From Adineta vaga (Eukaryota; Rotifera), in the NCBI GenBank assembly GCA_021613535.1, contig CP075496.1, forward strand, positions 8,060,001-8,124,000: DNA of 64,000 bases. Reading direction: 5' to 3'. Below are positions 1 through 11,700 of this stretch, piece by piece. The notes under the pieces were generated by a model. It was not told where the DNA came from. It saw nothing but the letters and a program-made list of their open reading frames with translations, and did no database searches. Numbering within the stretch: the stretch's first letter is position 1; each line of letters begins with the position of its first letter. A program made the position numbers and the translations under genes.

Positions 1-170
1 CACATGGTGAAGATAGAATTGTAACCATCACATCCTTTAATGAATGGCATGAAGGTACACAAATTGAACCAGCTATTGAAAAAACTGATACAAAAACTAT
101 CACCTATGAGAAATATCATCAAGGTCCTTTCACATATATTCATTTGACACGTGAACTTATTTTCGCTTAG
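1..170 (+). CDS. MANEA: Glycoprotein endo-alpha-1,2-mannosidase, C-terminal end (partial)
   Basis: Last 55 codons of a gene cut by the window edge; the frame begins at base 3 and ends at TAG 168-170. The peptide carries TSFNEWHEGTQIEP, the strongly conserved late motif of GH99 endo-alpha-1,2-mannosidases, and ends about 40 residues later, as in animal MANEA. The family cuts glucosylated mannose from N-glycans in the Golgi, a bypass route when ER glucosidases have not finished. The acidic residues of this motif belong to the family's active site (family knowledge). An AATAAA at 198-203 is a plausible poly(A) signal. The N-terminal anchor and most of the catalytic domain lie outside the window. 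Confidence 0.9.
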   Translation, partial: HGEDRIVTITSFNEWHEGTQIEPAIEKTDTKTITYEKYHQGPFTYIHLTRELIFA

Positions 171-1619
171 ATTGTGATAAATTTTGTTTGTCTTTCAAAT
201 AAAAATGACGTAATTTGTATTTTCATGTATCTTTTCTAAACATGGGAGAAAATAAGACATCTTCTACTTCTTAAAAAAAAGAAACATTCGTCTCGACCGT
301 TACAGAAAGAGAGAGAGGGAGGGAGGGAGGGAGGGAGAGAAGGTGAAACAACAAAAATAAAGAATTGCTTCGGGTTGTTTGATACATTTATAGGAATAAA
401 TTGTGGATCAATACGAAGATATTATTTGATATTTCACTAAGTATTTTTCTTCTCGTTAAAGTATATGTTGACATAAATAACAGTGACTTGTATTTCATAT
501 GTATATATCTACTTATACGAAAGCATCTTATGTAAAGAATAATAAATCTTTTTGTCCTTAGTTCTCAATCTGCATCAATTCATTTTTACTTTATTATCAT
601 TGATTGAAAAGTTTTCAATTCATAAGGAGTATGAGTAGTCGAAACGTACGACAGAACACTTCATTTCTAGTTGTGATGTTTTTCTTCTAAACGTTTCTTT
701 TTCAATGATTAGAATAGAAAACTGCGATCTTTTCTGTCTGTGTTTTTTTTGAAAATTATAAAATCAATCATCCTCCAGGGTAAATAATAGAAGAAAAGAA
801 CATCAAAATAACACTTCGTCTTTTTTTCTCTTTTCAATGACATCCTCCTTATTCATTTTAGCATTTGTGTAGGTGATAAAAACGACGAAGTTAGGTAAGG
901 TAGAATAACGATTCATTAGTAGTATAGAGATTTATTCAAAAAGTAAAAGAGACCTTGTTAAGAACGTGTGAAATCTGTTTAGACGTAGGATGTACAATCT
1001 TTATCTTAATCCAAAATTTAAATGTCTGTTCAGAGAAATAGTGTACATTTTATCTTTTTACTTGAAGAATAACGATTTTTTCTTCTTTGAGTATAAGTCG
1101 AATTAAATCATCAAGAAAATAGATATTGAGAATAAGGAAACATCAATTAAAACAGATATTTATGTCTGTTCAATACTTATCACCATGAAAATTGATTACA
1201 TATATATATATATATATATATAGAACGAAGATTTAACTGCGTAGAGAAGTACAAAAGTATGAGTGAGAATAGTGTTAATTAATTTGAGAATAAGAACGAT
1301 CTGGTATGAGTATCAAGATACCTTTATCTTTGTTATCGCCATCTATAGATTTCGCTAGTTGTCAGTAGTCTTATCACTCATGGTTGGTTTATATAATGAG
1401 ACAATAGACATCATGAAGACTGCGTCATGATTCGTTTCCTTTCTATCTAATTAGTTTAGCTCGTACTTGTACATGCATGTCTGTCTTTTTTCTTAGTCTA
1501 AACAAACAAGAGAATAAAAATGTTCTTATTTATAGATATCAAAGTAAAAGAAATATTTTCTCTATTTAGATGTTTTTGTCTTCCATTCGTGTCGTAATTA
1601 AATATTCTTTGTTTTACTA
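171..1619. other. Intergenic spacer with simple repeats
   Basis: No coding exon seen. It holds a purine tract of GA/GGGA units at 304-343 and a (TA)11 run at 1201-1222. It must contain the 3' UTR of the MANEA-like gene and the promoter of the RhoGAP gene, but I see no clear core promoter. Confidence 0.6.
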
Positions 1620-4600
1620 ATGAATGATCAAATAGAAGATTCAACACCTCAGGATGATCGATTTAAAAAACAAACACGAGGTTCTCAATCTTCACGAAAA
1701 TCTCGTTCGATAAGTCGATATTTTCTTGGCACAAAACGTTCTAGTGTTGATATAACAACACAAGATAGTGATATAACACGTTGTTTAACATCCATTGGAA
1801 TCTTTGATAGTTATGAACTTTGGACAAATGTAACATTATTTCGTGATTATCGAACATGTCGACGTTTATTGATTCTTACTGAGAAAAATCAATTAATTAT
1901 CGGTAAATCCAATCCTAAACAATCATTATTTAAAATCAAACATCGAATCGATCTTCATCGAATTTGGTTACATACAAATTTTCTGGATTCGATTGCTTCT
2001 GAAATAACATCATTGACTTATTATGATCATTCACGTTCATTAATTCTTGGTTGGCCATTAGCTGAAAATTTTCTTGTTGAATTTGATACAAAAGACATTC
2101 GAAATACTTGGCATGGACGAATTCAATCGTAAGTAATTCTAATCGACGAAATCTTTCATCTTATATTCAGTCATAAAAATTCATTAGTTTATCTTTTAAC
2201 AACTTCATACTGAGTCTTATATATTCCTTTAAGGTGGAATAATCTTATCTAAATATATATATATATATATTACTTCGAGCGAATATGTAAAAGATTTCTT
2301 TCTCCTATCAAATGTCAATAAAGATGATTAACAAATCTCATGAGAAACACATTATACTGAACAAATATTTCGTTGAAACAAAACTTCAAAATATACATTT
2401 GAATTCTATCTATCGATAAATCACGTAATGAATATTCTTTTAGAATTTTAAATAGTTGGTGGGAATTAAATTGTTCGAATACTGAACATGTTCGCATAGT
2501 AATCGATCAAAATCAAGAATCTGATCAAAATAATAATACTAATACAACATCATTTGTAATTGTAAGTTGAAGAGTATCAATTGAATGAAAAGATAAACAT
2601 ATATTCTCTTTTAGCGTAAAGTAATCGGTATTCGACCACAAGAAACCGTTCGAGATTTGATTAAAAAATGTATTGATACATCACATCTTCAAGTATGTTG
2701 AAGATATTCTTTTTTTGTTTCTTTTTGAATATTCATTGATTTTAATAAAGGATTCATCAGTGGATAATTATGTTCTATATGCACTCAACGATGTAAATCT
2801 CACTTCAACAACAAATCCGAATCTCAGTCAAGCAATAAATTCATCTTTACAATCAAATCAAACACAATTAATACCGTTGATTGGTACGTTTAGTTTTTAA
2901 ATCACGTGTTTTTCGAGAATATGTTTTTTTTTCTTCGTTTTATTTCATATATTACGTATTTTGATAACGAATACTACGAAAAGAAATGAAGACAGAATAT
3001 AAATATATGTAACTTCATTCTACAGGTGTATATATATATGTACATGCAAATTCTCATCTGTCCTCCTCCAGTTTTTTCTTCTCTCCTCTTTATTTTTTTA
3101 CCCTTTCTAGAATTATAAGAGTATACTTAAGATATATACGTAACTAGTAGTTTGTGATTCGTTTGAGTATTCAACATCGTACAAATCAATAGTGATTGGA
3201 AGAATTATTTTATCGAACTAAGTGTCTTTTTTTTTATAAAAGAAGAAAAAAAATGATCAACGAACGATCACAAAAGTTCGATCGATATCAATCGACTCTT
3301 TTTTCATTCTTTCGTCCAACAAATATCCGTTCGAAAAGTCTTGAAAATGTTTCTGATCGCAATCAGCAGAAGAAAGGTAAACGAAATCTTTGATATTATC
3401 AATTGTAATAGTATTATTGACCTTGTTTGTATATATCAGACAAGAAGAAAAATGCAGAGGAAGAGGAGGAGAAGTAGTTAGACGCCTACATTGAAAATGT
3501 ATTCTTGACATTTTTTTAAGAATTAGTCAAAACAAGAGAAAACGAAAAGATGAATATATGTATAAACGCGTGTGTGTGTATGTACATCGATGATGGCGAC
3601 ATAAATATGTTAAGCACATACGGGAAATCAATGTCACTATGAGTTTGATCTTTCTCATTAGACAATCAAAAGAATAGTGACATGCATATATACATTCATT
3701 CGTGTATCCTGTCTTTTCTTGATAAGAAAAGTGGTTTGAATTGATTGGTTCAGATGAAAGAAAAAAGAAGTCGATCATATATCTTAGTTTGAGTAGAATG
3801 TAAAAAAAAAGGGAGACAGAACGAAAAGAAGTCGTTCAACGAAAAGAAAAAAGAATGGGGGGAAAATGTTGTTCATGTACATAGTTAAGACAAACATTGA
3901 CGATGGGTATATACCATGTATGAACTCCCAACTATTTTAAACATTCGAGGTAAACGAGAAAAAGAGAAAAAAAAATCTTCGACAGAACAGAACAAACGAA
4001 GATGAATTCAAACCAAATAGATAGTAGATAATGTTTCGAATGAGCAATAGTACATCACGATACAATTTGAATCGTTATTCATATAGTATGCATAAAAAAC
4101 AAAAAGTTTTTCTTGTTTTTTTTTCTGCTTCTTCTATTAATGAAAATCTTCTCTCTATTTAGGTCATGAATATCCCTATGCAATTAAAATGAAACATTTA
4201 AAAACATCCAATAATATCTCATTCGATGGTGATGATCATTCATCTTTACAAAGTCATCATAATAGTTCAACGACAAGTTTAAATAATATTTCGATTAATT
4301 CTCATGATTTTGAATTACGGAAACGTGATACAGATCATCAAAGTAAAAAACATCGCTTTTTTCATAAAAGAAAAATCAAAGAAAACTATTCCAAACCACC
4401 CATTCATCAAATAAATGATGATAATCATTCATCAACACCAGTTCGAAGAAAATCGACCTATCAATTTTTTGGACATGTACTTGATGATTTAGTCAAAAAA
4501 TCAAATAATCAATTACCAGCTGTGATTCAAGTAAAGAAATCAAATTTTAGACAAAAGAAAACCACGAAACTATTTCTATTGATTTTGTTTTGTTTTGTTT

Positions 4601-7468
4601 TAGCAACTACTTGAAGTTCTCTATTTCAAAGGACCAGAAACCACTGGAATCTTTCGGAAAGTTGCGAATACACGATCAGTTAAAGAATCAATTGAAAAAA
4701 TTGAACGACATATTCTATTACAAAATGATGATTTACATCCCATATTAGCAGCTGGAATCTTTAAGGTATGTATTTTCTATTTAAATATAAAAGAAGATTT
4801 GACTGAATAAATGGCCATAAACATATTTTCTTTTTCTGCTAGGAGTATAAAAGGTAAGAAGAGAGTGAGAAAGCCAAACCCCTCCATGATTTTTTTTATT
4901 CCCGCATGATATTTTGTGTGTAAATTTGTCTGATAATCATTATTTTAGCATTTTTTACGAAATTTACCTGATCCCGTGTTCAATACAATTCAATATGATC
5001 ATTGGAAGAAATGTCTTCGTCTGCCAACCTTACAAGAAAAAGTTACATTTGCAAGAAGAAGGTAAATAAATCAATGAAATTAAATAAAATGCCATGTCTT
5101 TCTTCTTTCAGTATCATTGGTACACTTTTGGAATCAAATCATTTATTATTAAAAGGTTTTATCTGTGTTCTTTATCGTATCTCTCAAAATGCTGATACAA
5201 ATGGAATGAATCCATTCAATTTGGGTTTATGTGTATCAAATAGTTTATTTAAAACTGAATCAACAACTATTACATCAGGCAAACAAGAAGCTGATGTGAT
5301 GTCATCAATTGTTGAATTTTTAATTCTTAATTGTTCATCATTATTTGGTTCAGATATTCTAACATGCATTCCAGACAAACATATTATGGTTCATCAAATA
5401 CCGAGTTTAAGTATGATTTGAAAATATTTTAATCAATATATATTATTTGAATGTAATGATGATTTTTAGCACGACCAGCTGCTTCTTCGATTGAGAGTCT
5501 CGATGAAGTTGAATCTTCACCGCATTTACCTGTTGTCAATCGTTCACGTGATTCAGGTTTAGCGACATCAGATCAACCATTCAATGATGATAGTTCAGAA
5601 ATAAGTGAATATTTTCGACGTCTTACGCCTGTTTCTCCACCTGATTGGACATCATCGGTTGCATGTGGTAGTGGGACTGTTTTAACAAGTATTATTCTTC
5701 CAACAACAACAGCATTATCAATAACACGATGTCGAAATCTAAAGAATACTTATAAACCATCGAAACGTTTTATGGAAAGAGAAAAATTAAAAAATGATAC
5801 AACAGATGATTCGGATCATGATGGATTAAATGGCGATTCTAGTATCCGTTCATCGACAACTACAGTTCATAATATGGCAATCGGAAAAATTAAACGAACA
5901 AAACCGATCTCACGACATTCCTCTTTGGGTAGTAATGAACATCATAATCAACAACAACAGCAACAGCAGCAGCAACAACAAGAAGCATTTATCAAAGAAT
6001 CAAAACGTTTAACAACAACAAATGATGTGAAACGTGCTTCATCATTGAAACAATTTCATCATCTATCTGACGAAGGTGATGATGATGATGAACAAAATAA
6101 ATCTTTACATATAAATAATCATATGAAAAAGAAAGTATCAACATTAGTAAAAAAACATGAACAAATTTTACCTTCGACATCAGCAGTAAATAGTAAAAGT
6201 TTAATTAATGAGCGACGATCAAGATTAGTTAAATCAAAAGCGAAAACGAGTGATGATGAATCGATGACGACAAGGTAAATGATCATATATTTTCTATTCA
6301 TTGTAAATTTATCTTTTCTGGAAAGAATGTAGAAAACTATTCAACTATATCCTATTTGCATATTTTCTTTTTCGATGCTGATCATTAACTTTTAGAAAAG
6401 ATAACTTCATCATTGTTCAAGGAATACAGATCAAACTTTTTGTAGTACGAGACTTTTGGATAGTTTGCAAGAATGAAAAAGATATTTTCCAGTGCTTATT
6501 CTGTGATTAACATTTCAACATTTTTATTTTACAGATTGTAAATAGTTTAAGTACTAAAAGAAAATACGGTATGTAAGGGATGGTTGCTCAGACAAACAAT
6601 CTCTAACGATCGCTATATTAAGACAAAAACTATTGATATTGAATCGAATTATTATTAAAATCGATTAATTTTATATATTTTGTAGAACAACACCTCTCGA
6701 GCAACAAGATTTGGATTTAACAAGTGAACCATTAAGTACAATAAATCAACGTTTGATAAATTCTTCAACAACACGATCAGCCTCATTCTCATTAAATCCA
6801 GCAAATAAAAATTTCGATTCATCTTCAGCTACTCAATCATTACAAGCACCTGTTTTTATAAATTATCCATCTCGAAAAAGACACCCACCACCACACCACC
6901 AACTATCGTTGATGATCGTTCACGACCAAACGGTCCATTGATTGCTACAACAAATCAATTTTATATAACTACTCGAGATGAACATCCCAGTCAAACAAAT
7001 TCCAATACGCAAATAAAAACTGAACGTGATCGAACATTTATTCATCATTCTGATTCTCGTCCATTTAAACTTGGTACAGCCGTACAAATGAAACCAATTG
7101 ATGATTTCATCTTATCATCAGCGAATGGACGTTGTCGTCCATGTCATCGACAAAATGCACTTCGATATAAAACAAATGAACAAGAAACACACACCGATCG
7201 ACCATCACGTTCATCTACACCAGTTATTATCAATCAAAATCGTATATATTCAAGTGAAAATACATCCACAACGATTCCACGTTATCAATCAGTCGAAAGA
7301 CGTATTTCATCAACTCAAAAACATCAACAACCCGTCAAAGCTTTTTCCCTTGATACAAATACTGAACTTCGATCAGCTGATATATCTTGGTCTGTTCGCG
7401 AAAAAGCGAAAATATTTGAACATACTAATCAAACACAATTCTCTACAGGTCGTGAAAATTATGTGTGA
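1620..7468 (+). CDS. ARHGAP20-like Rho GTPase-activating protein (PH-RA-RhoGAP), one frameshift in the last exon
   Basis: Exons 1620-2128, 2444-2561, 2615-2692, 2751-2883, 4163-4530, 4604-4765, 4949-5061, 5112-5410, 5470-6274, 6686-7468; about 1122 aa if the frame break is bridged. Residues about 50-170 look like a PH domain, about 175-280 (with KVIGIRPQETVRDLIKKCI) like a Ras-association domain, and about 380-570 are a RhoGAP domain with arginine-finger motif TTGIFRKVAN. This order matches ARHGAP20. RhoGAPs speed GTP hydrolysis by Rho-family GTPases; ARHGAP20 links Rap1 to Rho (family knowledge). The Ser/Thr-rich tail has a Gln run near 5948-5985. The tail frame breaks at A5 6875-6879: the first frame stops at 6939-6941, while the next stays open to TGA 7466-7468 with the same Ser/Thr/Asn-rich style. 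The 1.28 kb intron 4 hides a possible alternative first exon. Confidence 0.85.
3253..3376 (+). CDS. Candidate alternative first exon of the RhoGAP gene
   Basis: ATG 3253 opens 41 codons plus one base, rich in Ser, Arg and Lys, and ends at a GT donor (3377). Its end phase (1) is what the acceptor at 4163 needs, so splicing would give a short isoform with the RhoGAP domain but no PH or RA domain. It cannot be a simple cassette exon after 2883, because the available upstream acceptors lead into stops in the required phase. Coding potential and position inside the only long intron of this gene are the evidence; there is no transcript. Confidence 0.35.
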
Positions 7469-8194
7469 TTTATTTCTCCCTCTCTCTCTCTTTATTTGTG
7501 AATTTGTTTTGACAACCGGTGATGTGTGATATATTCGAGTTTTCTCTCATTAATATGTCAAATTTTCTTTGGTTCGCTTCTTCCTAATCTCACGCTCAGG
7601 TGTTCGAGTTCAGCAGCAATAATCTATGTTGTACATATCCTACTTGTCTGTTGTGAGCTTTTATAATTTTCTTTCACGCTTCTTGCGATTTCTTTTCTTA
7701 AATAATAGCGCAAAACTTTCTCGTTTTTTCCTTCTTTCTTTTTCGTTAAAACAACATGGAATTCGTGCATACTTATCATTTCTTATTTTCGTTTCCTTTC
7801 TTTTTCTTTTTTGTTCGACTTAATTGCAACCAAAAAAAAATCATAGAACGGAGAAGTATCTAATGTTGCTTTTTCTTTATGGAGAAACAAAAAATAAGTA
7901 AAAGATCTTTTTTTTATTGTTTATGTGCATATCTATATATAATAGCAGAGAAATTGAACATTGTTGTTTGTAGATATGATCAAAAATGAATGTATGATAC
8001 CGTTATTGATATGTTATGCTGCATCGTTGATGAGTTTTCAGTTTGAATGTATTGAAGTGATTCACTAGTTTGCACGAGTAAGCTAGATTAATGGATCGTT
8101 TCGCTAAACATTTCATGGCTTCAATAGAGAAAATTCAAATGGATTTGCTAATGAAAAGAATAATTGCGCTAATTTTTTCTCTTTTCTTCGAATT
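7469..8194. other. Spacer between RhoGAP and VPS37 genes
   Basis: T-rich, with a pyrimidine tract just after the stop. The open frame at 7626-7823 is Phe/Leu/Ser-rich and looks like a by-product of poly-T. No exon supported; presumed 3' UTR plus promoter. Confidence 0.5.
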
Positions 8195-8749
8195 ATGCAT
8201 TATTATCGTGCACAACCATTATCTACCTTAGATCAAGCATTTCATGAAGCTCGATTACAAATTCATCGAATGCCTATTGAAATTCTTCAAAGATTAAACA
8301 CGGATTCAACTGAATTATCTCACTTCATTCAAACATTACCAACGATTCGAACTTTCGAAAACCAATGTCAACAATTGATCGAACATACTCAGCAGTTAGC
8401 AAAGAATAATCTGAAAAGAGAACCTGAATTGTTATTTAAACGTCAGAAATTATCTAATACGTTTGCTGAATTAGAAGTATTACGTGACCAATATCTGAAA
8501 TATCAATCAACAGTACAGGATGAGAGTTCTTCGCCAACGTTGATTTTAGCTCAACTTCAATCGACCGTTCATTTCTATGAACGATCAAATGATGAAATGA
8601 TCGATACATTTCTACATACTTCTCATAAAGATCATGATATAGATCTGTTTGTGAAGAAATTTCTTCAAGATCGACAAAAAACTATCGAACTTCGTTGTAA
8701 AACAGACAAATTTTTTGATTTATATGAACGTGAAAAACAAAAGAAATGA
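8195..8749 (+). CDS. VPS37: VPS37-like ESCRT-I subunit (mod(r) domain)
   Basis: A single uninterrupted 184-codon exon. The product is an almost wholly alpha-helical, Glu/Gln/Lys-rich protein matching the mod(r) pattern of VPS37B/C: a long first coil, a middle part with NTFAELEVLRDQYLKYQ, and a last helix with VKKFLQDRQKTIELR that in the family packs into the ESCRT-I core with TSG101 and VPS28. It lacks the Pro-rich tail of vertebrate VPS37B/C and any UEV-like N-terminus. ESCRT-I sorts ubiquitinated cargo into multivesicular endosomes. The stop lies only 35 bp before the VPS11 start on the same strand. The first ATG of the frame was taken as start; an upstream 5' exon cannot be excluded. Confidence 0.8.
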   Translation: MHYYRAQPLSTLDQAFHEARLQIHRMPIEILQRLNTDSTELSHFIQTLPTIRTFENQCQQLIEHTQQLAKNNLKREPELLFKRQKLSNTFAELEVLRDQYLKYQSTVQDESSSPTLILAQLQSTVHFYERSNDEMIDTFLHTSHKDHDIDLFVKKFLQDRQKTIELRCKTDKFFDLYEREKQKK

Positions 8750-8784
8750 ACGCTTTTTTTCTGGTTTCAGATAAATTCTTTTCG
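8750..8784 (+). promoter_or_regulatory. 35-bp intercistronic gap with splice-acceptor motif
   Basis: Between the VPS37 stop and the VPS11 ATG lies a T-rich stretch followed by TTTCTGGTTTCAG, ending at 8770, 14 bases before the ATG. There is no AATAAA in the gap and no room for a promoter. This is what an intercistronic region resolved by spliced-leader trans-splicing would look like. A cis 5' UTR intron starting inside VPS37 is the alternative. Confidence 0.5.
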
Positions 8785-11700
8785 ATGGCTTCAGGTATTC
8801 AACAGGTACGATAAAAGAGGAAAAACTAGAAACGAAATTATTTCTTTTTCCGATTATCTAGTGGCGACGATTTACTTTTTTTGATAAGGAAATTGTCAAA
8901 CGAAAAGATGGCAAAGCTTTAGAAGATTTTAAAGTAAATAAATCGAAGAAAACAGACTTTAAAGAAGGAATTCTATCAATTTTATTTAGAAAATTAAAGT
9001 TATCGCATCGACTAGTACTAATGGTGCTGGCGATGGTCAATTGATATTTGGTTGTGATGATGGATCGTTATGTGTTTTAAATCGTGATTATGAAGCGAAT
9101 CATATTCATTCATTTGATACGTCACTAGATTTATTAGCACATTCAGTTGGTGATACATTGATTGCCATTGGAGTAAGAAGAAAGATTTTGAATGAAAGAG
9201 ATAGAACAACAAATGAACGATGTCCTGTAATTCTTTTCAGATGGATGTCAATGAAACAAAACAAACGATCAAAATTTGGAAAACAGATAAAGTTAGTTGG
9301 ATTTTATTGAAAGAAGAAATCTTTCATCAATTTCGAAATTTCTAGCCACTTGTGGAAAAAGAAAATACTGAACCAGCTAAAATTATTTCAGTTTTGCCAA
9401 ATGAACATCCAAATTCAAAAGTATATCTTGTGTTTCGTTTTAATAAGAAAAAAATTATTTATTATTTTCATTAGATATGTGCAGTAGCTATTACCGATCG
9501 TCATATAGCACTTGGTTGTCTAAATGGAGCTATCTATTTTTTTGGATCGAACGATTTAATTAAAGAAAAGTATGTCTTGATTCAGATAGGTTCATTCGTT
9601 GTTGTCATAACTTTTAAATTTCATCTCTTCTCATAGTTTTTCAACTTCAATTGAAGATATTCTTCTTAATCTAAAGAAATCTATACATTTATTTTGTTTT
9701 GCTTTCGTAGACGTTACAAATTTTCACCACCATTCTATCAAGCTGAAAGTCCTATAACTAGTCTAGCTTTTGCTGAAGAAAACAAACAATTTTCTGATTT
9801 AATTCTCTATGCGACAACTGAATCAACTGTAGTTTCTTTTCGTTTGGTGCAAACAACACCCCCAGTTGGTATATCAGCGGCTGTTGCTGTTGCTAATTCT
9901 GTATCATCGACTTTAACATCGACATTACGCGATCGTCGACCATTTCACATAACTGCTCATCAACAACCAGTAGCACAATTTAAGACAACAAATCTTGAAA
10001 CCTCGATTGGTTGTGCTCCAGGTTGTGCTGTTTTAGCACAATCAGAATTAGATGATGAACAACAATTTGTAATCGCCAATTCTTTAGGCGTCTTTTCATA
10101 TGTGAGAGATGATAAGCGTCTTGGTTTAGCAATTGAAGGTGAAAAATCAGCTGTACATTGGTGGTTCAATTATTTAATAACAGTAACAAAAGGAAATTCC
10201 AAATCAGTCTCTATGAATAAAACAAAACTACAATCGAATATTCTTTCACAATTAACAGCAAAGTAAATTTCTATATCCAAATTTTTCTTTCGATGTTCTG
10301 TTCTGTTCTTCTCATTTAATTTAGTCAGACAACAACAGAATTACAAACATTAGCTGTTTATGATACAAATCCACAATTAACAGCCTATTCAATTGGAATG
10401 GCAAGTATACAATGTGTATTAAATGAATGGGGTTACATACATATATTAACCGGTGATGGAGATTTGCATCGTTTGATTGAAAGAGATTTACATTCAAGAT
10501 TACGGTTACTATTCAGAACAAATTGTTATCAATTAGCACTTCAGTCAGTTATTTAAATTCAAAATACGATCATGTTCATCAATATTTGCTTTAATACGAT
10601 TTAGATTAGCGAAAAAGAATCGAACCAGTAAAGAAGGTATGGCAGAAATTTTCAAACAATTTGGTGATTATCTATATGGGTAAATAATGTTAATCTTTTA
10701 TCTTTTGAATGAGTTCATTTCAATGTGTATTTTCTGCATTGTCTTCTTTTTATCGAATAGAAAAAATGAATATGAAACTGCAACTGATCAATATTGTAAA
10801 ACGATTGGCTTTTTAGAACCATCCTATGTTATAAAAAAAGTAAATCCTCCTTTAATTCAATGTTAATATTAAACAAATCAATTTGATTCTTATAGTTTCT
10901 TGATTCTCAACATATCGATCATTTAACTCGATATTTAGAAGAATTACATCGCGAAAAATTAGCTAATGTTGATCATACAACTTTACTCCTCAATTGTTAT
11001 ACAAAACATCCTGATCGAATCAATCGTTTAGCTCAATTCATTGGTTTAAATGAAATTTCGTCATCAACAGCTGATGTCGATTTAACTTTCGATGTTGATA
11101 TAGCTATTGATGTTTGCCGTCAAGCTAGTTTGTATTCTCAATCATCATTCATTTCGAATAATTCGTTTTTGCTTCATATCTATTTCAGATTATTTGGATG
11201 AAGCATTAGCTCTTTCAGCTAAATATCGTCGTCATGATAAATATATTAAAATACAATGTGAAAATAAGAAAGATTATGATAAAGCATTAACATATATTCA
11301 AACATTAAAATTTGATGATGCTCTACAAGCATTTCGAAATTATGGAAAGACTTTAATTCGAGAACAACCAAAATTAACAACAAAATTATTAAAACAATTA
11401 AATCCAACACCACAACAAATTGAACAAGAACAATTACCTGAATCATTGATTAATCTATTTATGAATAATCCAGATGAATTACTTGATTATTTAGAATATG
11501 CTGTTAAGGTAGAATTATTTATATTTTGTAGATATCGAAGATTTTTATTTTTATTTTTAGCAATATCCAAGTGAACATCTGGGATCCAGTGTTTATGATA
11601 CAATTTTAGAATTACTTTTACAAAAATATAGTAAAATACAAGATATAAAAGAACGTGATCGATTAAGTCAACAAATTTTAAGTTTATTACAAAATCCCAA

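Noticed and set aside
1201-1222. Dinucleotide and GGGA/GTGA repeats as regulatory or CRISPR-like arrays
   Set aside because: They are plain microsatellites without spacers; no CRISPR-type repeat-spacer structure exists here. I also found no tRNA or rRNA signature in the window.
3196-3376. RhoGAP alternative exon as a cassette exon in the main transcript
   Set aside because: The exon before ends in phase 1, and the available acceptors upstream of 3253 lead into stops in that phase; only use as a first exon works.
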